Source: Acidobacteriota bacterium (GTDB taxonomy: Bacteria; Acidobacteriota; Terriglobia; 20CM-2-55-15). From it: a stretch of 5,189 nucleotides of DNA. The number at the start of each line of letters is the position of its first letter. Within the stretch, counting starts at the first letter, position 1. The notes below the pieces were generated by a model. That model had not been told where the DNA came from. It did not search any database and saw nothing but the letters and a program-made list of their open reading frames with translations. The translations under genes and the position numbers were made by a program. Shown here piece after piece: positions 1 to 5,189 of this stretch. The stretch spans positions 1 to 5,189 of the forward strand of contig QHXA01000658.1 in assembly GCA_003222755.1 (NCBI GenBank). Reading direction: 5' to 3'.

Positions 1-100
1 ATATCGGAGACCAAGGGGACCCCGCCCATTAATTAACGCAATGCCGACAGTACGTCCACGATAGGTAAACACAACGCTAGCGCTGTTACTCGGGAGTAAT

Positions 101-132
101 CCTTCTCAGCTGAGGAGGCAAGTTTTCTTTTT
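101..132 (+). terminator. Probable intrinsic terminator of an off-window gene
   Basis: Bases 101-107 pair with 112-118 (7 bp including one G-U pair, loop AGCT), and the core 105-114 is a perfect palindrome. Four bases after the stem comes a T-rich tract, TTTTCTTTTT, at 123-132. This hairpin-plus-T arrangement works only on the plus strand, so it would end transcription of a gene entering from the left edge. It also lies just beyond the stop of the minus-strand MBL gene, where the same hairpin (without U tract) could help stop convergent transcription. A second small hairpin, TTACT/AGTAA around CGGG, sits at 86-99. Confidence 0.5.
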
Positions 133-135
133 CCT

Positions 136-1638
136 CTATCTAAAGGTTAGCTGAGAGTCTTTGTAAGTCTCCACTGCCCTTCGCACCGTATCGAAAGTCG
201 CTGGCTGGTCGTGGATCGGAACGACCTGATCGACGTCGAGGCGCAGCCGCTCCACCGCTTCATAAAAGTGCACGAGATTAGGAAAGCCGGCGGGTGAGAT
301 GTTCGCATTAGCCGGTGGATTGTACGAATCCGCTTCGATCAGAATTCTTTCTTTCGGTAAGTACACCATCAACATCCCGGCATTATGCATGTTCCCCGGA
401 TAGTGATAGACAATCAGCTGGCGCGAGCCGTCCGAGAAAATACGGCTGCCGACGACTCCTTCGAAAGCCGGCTTCCGGCCGGACTTCGCGAGGCGGTCGG
501 GATTGATCGTCCGAGGATATGCCCAGACCTGTTCGTAGTAGGGGATGTTGTCGCGTTGCGTGACGATCGTAGCGCCCTCGGCGGCATACGTGCGTAATCC
601 GCCGGCGTGATCCGAATGCGTATGGGTATTGATGACATATTTAATGGGCTTGCCGGGAATGAGTTTCTTGATGACATCAATAGCAGGAGCCGATAGTGCC
701 TCGCTATCAGGCGCTTCGACCACTACGATGTGATCCCGGAACTCGATAGCAATGCTGTGGTCCCTCTCGTCGACGGGAAGGCTCCAGACTCCATCCGCCA
801 GCTTCTCGGGCTTAATGACGTGAGGTTCAGGCGGTTTCATTGCCGCAATGTTCGCTGGGACATCAATGGCGACGGCGGCATTCGGCTTGACATCCGTGAT
901 GGTCACGTCGAGTACCGGGTATCCGCCCTCCCGCTGCACAATCCGCGTGGGGAATTTAACGCCGCCAAAGTCTTTATAGCCGCTGAAGGAGGCCTCGAAT
1001 GTCGTGTCGCCGAGGACGGGATTGTCGAACCATAGTTGAATCCACTCGACGAGGTTCTCACTCAGAACGCCCTCGATCTTGAACTTGTTCAGAGCCGTGA
1101 AGGAAATGATGGTCTTCGTTGCTCCGCGTATATTCTCCGTCCTTGCGACGGCATTCCCGGCTAAAGCAGCCTTGATGAACCCCTGGGGCGTCAGCCAAAT
1201 TTGACCGAGCCGGCCTTCAACGGCTGTCCGCAGGTCACGTTCCGCTTCTGCGGGCACGGCGTTCTGTCCCACCATGTTCCAGGCACGGGTTCCACTCAGG
1301 ACCCAGACCTGCCGCAACTCGCCCACGATCGGTTGAAAACCACCACCCAGCGGCGGATTCTGAATTTGGGTCCGCGTCCGATCGTCCCGAATGGCCGGCG
1401 TCGCGTAGTCGATCGATACCGTGTAGCGGGGCACACTGAATCGCGGCCAGGGGGAGTTTGGGTCATAGGCCTGGCCAAACATGAAATCAAAACCGCGGCC
1501 GGAAAACTCGATGGATTTTAAATTGGTTGCGCCGAGCGCTGAGGCCGCGGCATCAAGGGCCGCTTTGGCGTTCTGGGCGCGCGCCAGCATGGGCCATAGG
1601 ACTGCGACTGCAACACTGAGCAGCAAGCTTCTCTTCAT
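136..1638 (-). CDS. Exported two-domain protein: beta-rich (LolA-like?) N-terminal region plus metallo-beta-lactamase domain
   Basis: A 500-residue protein. The start ATG at 1638 gives a classic signal peptide (MKRSLLLSVAVAVLW..., likely cut after ARA, about residue 21), so it should act in the periplasm or outside. A longer reading to 1701 has no signal at its N-terminus and overlaps the divergent gene. A G-run at 1644-1648 lies 5 bases upstream as a weak ribosome site. Residues about 25-270 are a beta-rich region with the 'ALG..NLKSIEFSGRG' opening and 'GYKDFGGVKFPTRI' strand, resembling LolA-like lipoprotein-carrier folds; this is an inference. Residues about 280-500 are an MBL domain with the metal ligands in order: HTHSDH (H339, H341, D343, H344), H418 in PGNMHNAG, D437 in IEADSY, and H476 in PIHDQP. 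The full ligand set suggests an active dinuclear hydrolase. The substrate is unknown. It ends with TAG. The MBL assignment is firm; the N-terminal fold is tentative. Confidence 0.9.
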   Translation of the reverse strand: MKRSLLLSVAVAVLWPMLARAQNAKAALDAAASALGATNLKSIEFSGRGFDFMFGQAYDPNSPWPRFSVPRYTVSIDYATPAIRDDRTRTQIQNPPLGGGFQPIVGELRQVWVLSGTRAWNMVGQNAVPAEAERDLRTAVEGRLGQIWLTPQGFIKAALAGNAVARTENIRGATKTIISFTALNKFKIEGVLSENLVEWIQLWFDNPVLGDTTFEASFSGYKDFGGVKFPTRIVQREGGYPVLDVTITDVKPNAAVAIDVPANIAAMKPPEPHVIKPEKLADGVWSLPVDERDHSIAIEFRDHIVVVEAPDSEALSAPAIDVIKKLIPGKPIKYVINTHTHSDHAGGLRTYAAEGATIVTQRDNIPYYEQVWAYPRTINPDRLAKSGRKPAFEGVVGSRIFSDGSRQLIVYHYPGNMHNAGMLMVYLPKERILIEADSYNPPANANISPAGFPNLVHFYEAVERLRLDVDQVVPIHDQPATFDTVRRAVETYKDSQLTFR

Positions 1639-1688
1639 AATTGCCCCCGTTCGTGGCAGCATCTTATCTCGATCAGAAAGGTCTGCCG
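1639..1688. promoter_or_regulatory. 50-bp divergent intergenic region between two MBL genes
   Basis: The start codons of the two divergent MBL genes are separated by 50 bases. Each strand's ribosome-site candidate lies inside it (minus: 1644-1648; plus: AGAAAGG at 1675-1681). The space is too small for two separate full promoters, so the promoters must overlap or reach into the opposite gene. On the minus strand TAAGAT (1659-1664) resembles a -10 box, but no convincing -35 was found. No clear operator palindrome is visible. Confidence 0.35.
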
Positions 1689-2570
1689 ATGAAAAAAGCA
1701 TTTCATCTTTCCGTGCTCACGCTTCTGTTTGTGAGTCCGCAAACAGAGCAAGTCTGGACGGCAAACATCGATCAAATACGGCACGCAGCCCGCATGATCC
1801 CGGGCAAGGCGCCACTGCGCATCAATGTCCTGAAATTTGCGGAAAGCCGCCGCACGAAAAATTTTTCAGTGAAAGGCGCCCCTAACGAGCCAAGCGTGCA
1901 AGCCCGCACGGTATTCCAGGTCGTCTATGGCGACGGATATGTCATGGTGGACTCAGGCATGGACCAGCAAGTCCACAACTTTTTCGGACGAGGCGTTGTT
2001 GAACCTTACGACGCCGAATCGGCAAGACAAGTGGAACGAGCTGTCCGCGGCGCCCGGGCTATTCTCGTCACTCATGAACACGGCGACCACGTGGCAGGAG
2101 TCATTCGCAGTCCGTTCGCGAACGAGCTCGCTTCAAAAACGATACTCACCCGAGATCAGGTACAGACGCTCCTGACGAACCCGCAGATGCCGGAAATCAA
2201 GCTCACACCGGAAGCGGCCGCCCGCTACAACGTCGTCGATTATGAGAAGTATCTGCCTTTCGGACCCGGCGTCGTGCTCATCAAAGCGCCGGGACATACT
2301 CCGGGTTCGCAGATGATCTATGTAGTACTGGCCTCCGGTAAGGAATACCTTTTGATCGGGGACACCGCATGGCATATGGATGGCGTCCGGAACATAAAAG
2401 GAAAAGACGCACCCTGGATTCAGGAAAATGAAAACGCGCTCATGGCTCAATTGAATTGGCTGAATGGTCTTTACAAGACCGAAAAGAATTTGTTCATCAT
2501 CGCGAGCCACGACGACGAACAACGTACGGACCTCATCAAACGCGGCATATTGGGGAATAAACTCGAGTGA
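1689..2570 (+). CDS. Exported MBL-fold metallo-hydrolase (AHL-lactonase-like C-terminal motif)
   Basis: A 293-residue protein. ATG at 1689 is chosen because AGAAAGG lies 7 bases upstream and because the product then opens with a lysine pair and a hydrophobic stretch (MKKAFHLSVLTLLFVS), a probable signal peptide; an in-frame ATG at 1641 would add 16 unlikely residues. The MBL ligands are all present: HEHGDH (H129, H131, D133, H134), H203 in PGHTPGS, D225 in IGDTAW, and H274 in ASHDDEQ. The spacing and the 'GHTPGS' and '(S/G)HDxEQ' motifs resemble the lactonase-type branch of the superfamily (AiiA-like N-acyl-homoserine lactonases end in a GHDxEQ motif). AiiA is cytoplasmic and shorter, so lactonase activity is an inference; another ester, lactone or lactam hydrolase is equally possible. 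It is transcribed away from the other MBL gene and does not share its N-terminal domain, so the two are not a simple duplication. Confidence 0.9.
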   Translation: MKKAFHLSVLTLLFVSPQTEQVWTANIDQIRHAARMIPGKAPLRINVLKFAESRRTKNFSVKGAPNEPSVQARTVFQVVYGDGYVMVDSGMDQQVHNFFGRGVVEPYDAESARQVERAVRGARAILVTHEHGDHVAGVIRSPFANELASKTILTRDQVQTLLTNPQMPEIKLTPEAAARYNVVDYEKYLPFGPGVVLIKAPGHTPGSQMIYVVLASGKEYLLIGDTAWHMDGVRNIKGKDAPWIQENENALMAQLNWLNGLYKTEKNLFIIASHDDEQRTDLIKRGILGNKLE

Positions 2571-2579
2571 ACGTAGCAG

Positions 2580-2823
2580 TTACCGGTGCGCCGGCTCGAC
2601 CCCTATCGCGTGCTCAACCGGCGGCAGAAGTATCGGACCCTCGACCGGAAGCAGCCCATCGCTGGTCACCGGCCCATGCCGGATGGCTTTTCTCAGAAAC
2701 AGGTTTTCGATCGCCTTCCGACTGCAGAAGCATGACGTCAGCGCCCCACACCAGGGCGCCGGTCGCCGCGGCGACCAGGATCAGCGGAGTTCCCGATGTT
2801 TTCGCGCGGATGATTTCTCCCAT
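2580..2823 (-). pseudogene. Possible small membrane protein gene with a one-base frameshift
   Basis: From ATG at 2823 the minus strand reads MGEIIRAKTSGTPLILVAAA and on through a hydrophobic stretch that could be one membrane helix (residues about 12-34), then GDRKPVSEK. At the T run 2688-2691 (AAAA on the minus strand) removing one base lets the reading continue as AIRHGPVTSDGLLPVEGPIL to a TAA at 2580-2582, about 80 residues in all. The shifted frame ends its codons in G or C much more often (27 of 35) than the unshifted one (12 of 24), which favours real coding sequence with an indel. No clear ribosome site precedes the ATG, and I recognise no family. This is either a decayed gene, a sequencing error in a homopolymer, or chance. 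It fills most of the otherwise empty 2571-2865 gap. Confidence 0.3.
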
Positions 2824-2851
2824 CGTGTGCGGTTCTGTTCTAGAATCTCTC

Positions 2852-2862
2852 AGAGGAGGAGA
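2852..2862 (+). promoter_or_regulatory. Strong Shine-Dalgarno that fixes a GTG start
   Basis: The run AGAGGAGGAGA contains GGAGG at 2855-2859, six bases before the GTG at 2866. It decides the start of the DUF6152-like gene, since no ATG gives a signal peptide in this frame and the longer in-frame extension to 2464 runs through the preceding MBL gene. Confidence 0.75.
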
Positions 2863-2865
2863 GCC

Positions 2866-3246
2866 GTGGCAAAAAACTTATTCGTTTCTGCAATTGTCAT
2901 TCTTGCGCTGGTCTCCGCTGCCGTCCCGTTGTCCGCCCATCATTCGTGGCCGGTGAGCTATTCCCAGCTCGTGACGGTGAAGGGGACCGTGACCGAGTTC
3001 ATGTGGGCAAACCCGCACCCGATGATTACCCTCGAGGTTCGGACCAATGACGGCGGGATCGAGAAGTGGTTGGTCGGTGGGCCCGCCATCAACCGGATGG
3101 AGGCGAACGGCTGGACCAAGACGACGGTCAAGCCCGGCGACGTGATCACGGGTATCGGCTATCAGTTTGCCGACGGCCAGAAGATCGTCAGGCTCGAGAA
3201 GGCGGTGCTGCCCGACGGCAAGGAGATCCGCCTCTACGGCCGCTAG
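2866..3246 (+). CDS. DUF6152-like small exported protein
   Basis: A 126-residue protein starting at GTG 2866 behind a strong ribosome site. Residues 1-24 are a signal peptide (VAKNLFVSAIVILALVS..., ending PLSA), so cleavage would leave a mature protein of about 102 residues beginning His-His-Ser-Trp. The rest is beta-rich and carries the features I associate with DUF6152: a 'VTVKGTVTEFMWANPHP' segment at about 36-52, 'IEKWLVGGPAINRMEANGW' at 65-83, and 'KPGDVITGIG' at 89-98, compatible with a small OB-like barrel. The function of the family is unknown; it is common in Acidobacteriota and some Proteobacteria. It stands alone on the plus strand, convergent with the next gene. The family call is from memory of its consensus and is fairly secure; any metal-binding role is inference. 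Confidence 0.85.
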   Translation: MAKNLFVSAIVILALVSAAVPLSAHHSWPVSYSQLVTVKGTVTEFMWANPHPMITLEVRTNDGGIEKWLVGGPAINRMEANGWTKTTVKPGDVITGIGYQFADGQKIVRLEKAVLPDGKEIRLYGR

Positions 3247-3285
3247 GCCTGCTTCTTTTTTCTCTTTACGCCCCCGCCGTCTCGC

Positions 3286-3302
3286 CGTCGGTGATGCCGA
3301 CG
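3286..3302. other. Hairpin in convergent gap
   Basis: CGTCGG (3286-3291) and CCGACG (3297-3302) form a perfect 6-bp GC-rich stem with the loop TGATG, 40 bases after the DUF6152-like stop. No T tract follows on either strand, so it is at most a weak or Rho-assisted stop signal. Confidence 0.3.
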
Positions 3303-3377
3303 TTGCACGCCGGGCGCCGATTCGCGTCGAGTGCAAGCCAGGCGTACGGCACCCACTGCGCCCCCGTTATGCGGGAT

Positions 3378-3394
3378 TGAGCGAGTGTCGCTCA
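3378..3394. terminator. Hairpin, possible bidirectional terminator
   Basis: TGAGCGA (3378-3384) pairs perfectly with TCGCTCA (3388-3394) around the loop GTG. It is the best stem in the 222-base gap between two convergent genes, where a shared stop signal is expected, but it lacks a U tract on both strands. Confidence 0.3.
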
Positions 3395-3425
3395 CCGAAC
3401 ATCTGCATTAATCCATCTCGCCGAA

Positions 3426-3440
3426 TTGATTCGAAATCAA
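3426..3440. other. AT-rich inverted repeat downstream of the minus-strand gene
   Basis: TTGATT (3426-3431) and AATCAA (3435-3440) form a perfect 6-bp inverted repeat around CGA, 29 bases beyond the stop of the minus-strand gene ending at 3469. It could be a weak transcript-end hairpin or a protein-binding site. Apart from the three hairpins, the 3247-3468 gap shows nothing gene-like. Confidence 0.25.
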
Positions 3441-3468
3441 CCAACGTCACCCGAATACCAAACCGGAA

Positions 3469-4371
3469 TCACTTGATGTACTGAAGAAATTTTTCGTTCT
3501 CCAGACAGATTTCGTCGATCAGTTCGGTGTCGAGGACGATCCGCTGCTTTAAGGTGACGGTCCATGGCTTTGTGTACGCCTTAGGATCATCCACGGTGAC
3601 CTGGATTTCAAGGTGTCCGAAGTCCGGTCGCCGCATTTGTTCCCGCACCTTGGCGGCTTCGGTCAGGACACTTCCGTTCCAATCGATCCACGTGTCATCG
3701 CGCAGTCCAATCGTGTCGACCACTAAGGTGTCCCCGGACCATTTCGCCGACGAGTATCCCTGCCACGAGGGGGTCGGATCGTCGGGCAGCGGGCGCGCGT
3801 CCGAGAATACCCGACGGTATCCGGCGTTCATTTCATTGAGCACCACGAGAAGACTTGGCGTGTGCACGAACTGCAGCATATGCGGCAGGCCGTACGCGCG
3901 AAGAAAATTGTCGGGCAGGCACCGGATGTGGGGATCGGCGATCGCGTTGTTGGCGGTGCGCTCCTTGACGATCGGGACAAGCCAGGGTTGATACGGCAAA
4001 CCTCCCGGAAGATCCACCCCGATATTCGACATCTGACGCGATGCCGTGATGGCCCTGGGATCACCAGGCTTGTCGTCGACAATCGGGGCTGGCCCGGCGG
4101 CGGCTTGGTTACTGGGACCCGACAAACCCCCCGTTGGCCGATTCGGTTCCGCAGTGGTCCATATCCCGGAGAAATCGGGCTTGCCATCCGCCAGTCGCGG
4201 CGTACGCCCCGCCATGTTCACACTGCCATCAGCCTTCCGTGGAACTCCCGCAGTCGGATACTTAACCCACTGAGCGGCTAAAGAAGTGGATAGCAAAAGC
4301 GTACCCAGAATGACCAACGCGGCAGTGACGGGCAAGTCGTAGCGGCGACGCAAAAGGAATGGGATCAGCAT
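3469..4371 (-). CDS. Secreted 'DFSGIW / GDTLVVDT' family protein of unknown function
   Basis: A 300-residue protein when started at ATG 4371. A GTG at 4386 in the same frame would add five residues, and a TTG inside the leader is also possible; none has a clear ribosome site, so the start is uncertain. After an arginine-rich n-region comes a hydrophobic segment and an AxA-like cut (STSLAA, about residue 33), so the protein is exported. Conserved landmarks of this family, which I know as abundant and uncharacterised in Acidobacteriota, are KPDFSGIW (about 64-71), YQPWLVPIVKER (127-138), DPHIRCLP (146-153), a tandem GYRRVFSDARPLPDDPTPSW region (184-203), GDTLVVDTIGL (213-223), the VTVDDPKAYTKPW strand (258-270) and a C-terminal ENEK (291-294). 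All are present up to a natural stop, so the gene looks complete. Catalytic residues are not known. A truncated paralogue lies immediately upstream on the same strand. Confidence 0.85.
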   Translation of the reverse strand: MLIPFLLRRRYDLPVTAALVILGTLLLSTSLAAQWVKYPTAGVPRKADGSVNMAGRTPRLADGKPDFSGIWTTAEPNRPTGGLSGPSNQAAAGPAPIVDDKPGDPRAITASRQMSNIGVDLPGGLPYQPWLVPIVKERTANNAIADPHIRCLPDNFLRAYGLPHMLQFVHTPSLLVVLNEMNAGYRRVFSDARPLPDDPTPSWQGYSSAKWSGDTLVVDTIGLRDDTWIDWNGSVLTEAAKVREQMRRPDFGHLEIQVTVDDPKAYTKPWTVTLKQRIVLDTELIDEICLENEKFLQYIK

Positions 4372-4475
4372 CGCGGAAGCATACACCAGGGCATACAGCC
4401 GGTGAATATCGTTATCACACTAAATGTCTGGGAGAGTTCGCACCTGAGAGAAAAAGGGACAGCGGAGAGAATTAA

Positions 4476-4781
4476 TCATTCGTGCCGAATCTGGGTGGAT
4501 ATGTCCTCCCGCTCGTACACCTCGCAATACGCGCGCTCCGGCAGAAGTCCCGCGTCGGGATTCGGGTTGAGCTGCAACGTTCGCGGCGCCATCACCCACG
4601 GCTCCACAAGCACCTCGGGGTCCTTGACGGTGACTTCGTACAGGATTTCATCGCCCTTGCGCGTGAATTTCTCCACCACGCGCATCTCGGCGGAATGGAA
4701 GTAACCGCCACGTCCCAACCACGTCGTATCGCCTAACGAGATGGAGTCGAGCACCAGGGTGTCGCCTCTTGAGGCTGCGTG
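4476..4781 (-). pseudogene. 3'-terminal fragment of a 'GDTLVVDT' family paralogue
   Basis: The open frame of 101 residues begins right after a TAG (4782-4784) and opens with RGDTLVLDSISLGDTTWLGR, matching the GDTLVVDTIGLRDDTWIDW segment of the neighbouring intact gene. It continues with FHSAEMRVVEKFTRK, YEVTVKDPEVLVEPWVM (compare VTVDDPKAYTKPWTV), and a C-terminus with ERAYCEVYEREDI that parallels ELIDEICLENEK. Only the last third of the usual 300 residues is present: signal peptide, DFSGIW and DPHIRC parts are missing. There is no plausible start or ribosome site, only a GTG at 4754. It therefore looks like the remnant of a tandem paralogue whose 5' part was lost, ending 105 bases upstream of the intact copy's ATG. 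A low-quality contig end is an alternative explanation for the break. Confidence 0.75.
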
Positions 4782-5017
4782 CTATCGCGCTTGCGCTCCG
4801 CGATCGCCGCTCTTACGCTGGCGGGAACGGGCATCATAACGTATACCTGGCCTGCTTCTGTCTCGACCGTCGTCAGATCGCGGACAACCGTGCCGTTCCG
4901 GCGCTCTGTCATCTTGCCGGCGTAAAACGCCTCGATCTTGTTTAGCGGGTTGTTCCAGTCTCGATAGTCGCTGTAGGTGAACTCGGTGGTTGTCGCTCCG
5001 ACAACCCTTTGAACCCC
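4733..5017 (-). pseudogene. C-terminal fragment of an unrecognised beta-rich protein
   Basis: Between TAG at 5018-5020 and TAG at 4733-4735 the minus strand has 94 open codons with a coherent, protein-like sequence: TTTEFTYSDYRDWNNPLNKI, FYAGKMTERRNGTVVRDLTT, VETEAGQVYVMMPVPASVRA, followed by a charged tail (AERKRDSTQPQE). It has no ATG near its beginning, so it is not an intact gene. Its pattern (a Y-D-Y/F strand, then I..., V.D.T, a V-P end) loosely resembles the GYKDFGGVKFPTRI to VAIDVPANI stretch of the N-terminal region of the MBL fusion protein in this window; homology is unproven. After residue about 80 the reading makes no sense, because there the DNA encodes the neighbouring paralogue fragment in another frame. 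I cannot name the family. Confidence 0.55.
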
Positions 5018-5188
5018 CTATGCGCATGCTTTCCAAATGACAATCATGGCAGGCGTGCCGATGGCCATCCGGGTGCACTATCGTGTCAGCCACACTGATT
5101 TCACGCCTGATAGGTCTGCCACGCCCTTCTGCACTTCCTGCCACGTTATGTATGCTTCGTTTTTGTCCTTGCTGCCACTTTTATGCTC
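5018..5188 (-). pseudogene. Broken coding remnant at the right edge, possible haem-motif peptide
   Basis: Two frames on the minus strand look coding in succession. From the edge, one reads NEAYITWQEVQKGVADLSGV and stops at TAG 5078-5080. A shifted frame overlaps its end and reads ADTIVHPDGHRHACHDCHLE, containing CHDCH (5051 down to 5037), which fits the CxxCH haem c attachment motif. The frame then has to change again to reach the fragment that begins at 5017. This would need two indels, pointing to decay or poor sequence near a contig end. A single CxxCH can arise by chance, so a cytochrome identity is only a suggestion. Confidence 0.25.
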
Positions 5189-5189
5189 T

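Noticed and set aside
1..36. Possible C-terminal end of a plus-strand gene at the left edge
   Set aside because: All three plus frames reach a stop within 63 bases, and none gives a recognisable tail, so the frame cannot be chosen even though the terminator at 101-132 implies such a gene.
29..36. TTAATTAA palindrome
   Set aside because: A lone 8-base AT palindrome with no partner or nearby promoter; no support for a regulatory role.
2583..2594. CCGG/CCGG hairpin just after the second MBL gene as a terminator
   Set aside because: The stem is only 4 bp and no T tract follows.
2841..2846. TAGAAT as a -10 box for the DUF6152-like gene
   Set aside because: It would place the transcript start within the Shine-Dalgarno sequence, and no -35 box is found at the right distance.
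2464..2865. Long in-frame N-terminal extension of the DUF6152-like protein
   Set aside because: It overlaps the end of the MBL gene, has an arginine- and serine-rich non-coding look, and would bury the signal peptide; the GTG at 2866 has a strong ribosome site.
2567..2956. 129-residue plus-strand open frame overlapping the MBL stop
   Set aside because: No ribosome site of its own, proline- and arginine-rich composition, and its end runs out of frame through the signal peptide of the DUF6152-like gene.
4782..5144. 120-residue minus-strand open frame
   Set aside because: Most of it is the out-of-frame reading of the coherent fragment at 4733-5017; its tail is an arginine- and aspartate-rich shadow. 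Only its first part with CHDCH was kept as a weak remnant.

Overview
The window suggests an acidobacterium-like genome (possibly Vicinamibacteria), most likely a metagenomic or environmental contig. This rests on recall of family distributions: a DUF6152-type small exported protein (AHHSW...NPHP) and two copies of the secreted 'DFSGIW ... GDTLVVDT ... ENEK' family are a combination typical of Acidobacteriota. Composition is moderately GC-rich. Three of the four intact genes use signal peptides ending in AxA-like sites, so this is a region for exported proteins of unknown physiology. No rRNA, tRNA, CRISPR array, insertion sequence or phage gene is visible.

Layout. 1-135 is non-coding, with a plus-strand hairpin plus T-rich tract that looks like the terminator of a gene lying off the left edge. 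136-1638 (minus) is a 500-residue exported protein with an N-terminal beta-rich, possibly LolA-like region and a C-terminal metallo-beta-lactamase (MBL) domain. 1689-2570 (plus) is a second, separate exported MBL hydrolase, divergent from the first across only 50 bp. 2571-2865 has no intact gene but may carry a frameshifted minus-strand gene for a small membrane protein. 2866-3246 (plus) is the DUF6152-like protein, with a strong Shine-Dalgarno and a GTG start. 3247-3468 is a convergent gap holding three small hairpins. 3469-4371 (minus) is the intact 'DFSGIW' family protein. 4476-5189 (minus) is a degraded region: a 3'-terminal fragment of a paralogue of the previous gene, abutting and overlapping in another frame the C-terminal part of an unrelated protein, with further frame breaks up to the right edge.

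How the genes work together is not evident. The two MBL proteins are probably co-located exported hydrolases with overlapping control regions. The DUF6152-like gene and the 'DFSGIW' gene are convergent. I see no convincing new multi-gene system; the most interesting points are the divergent exported MBL pair (one a fusion, one with an AHL-lactonase-like C-terminal motif), the possible histidine-led mature N-terminus of the DUF6152 protein, and the chimeric, decaying right end.
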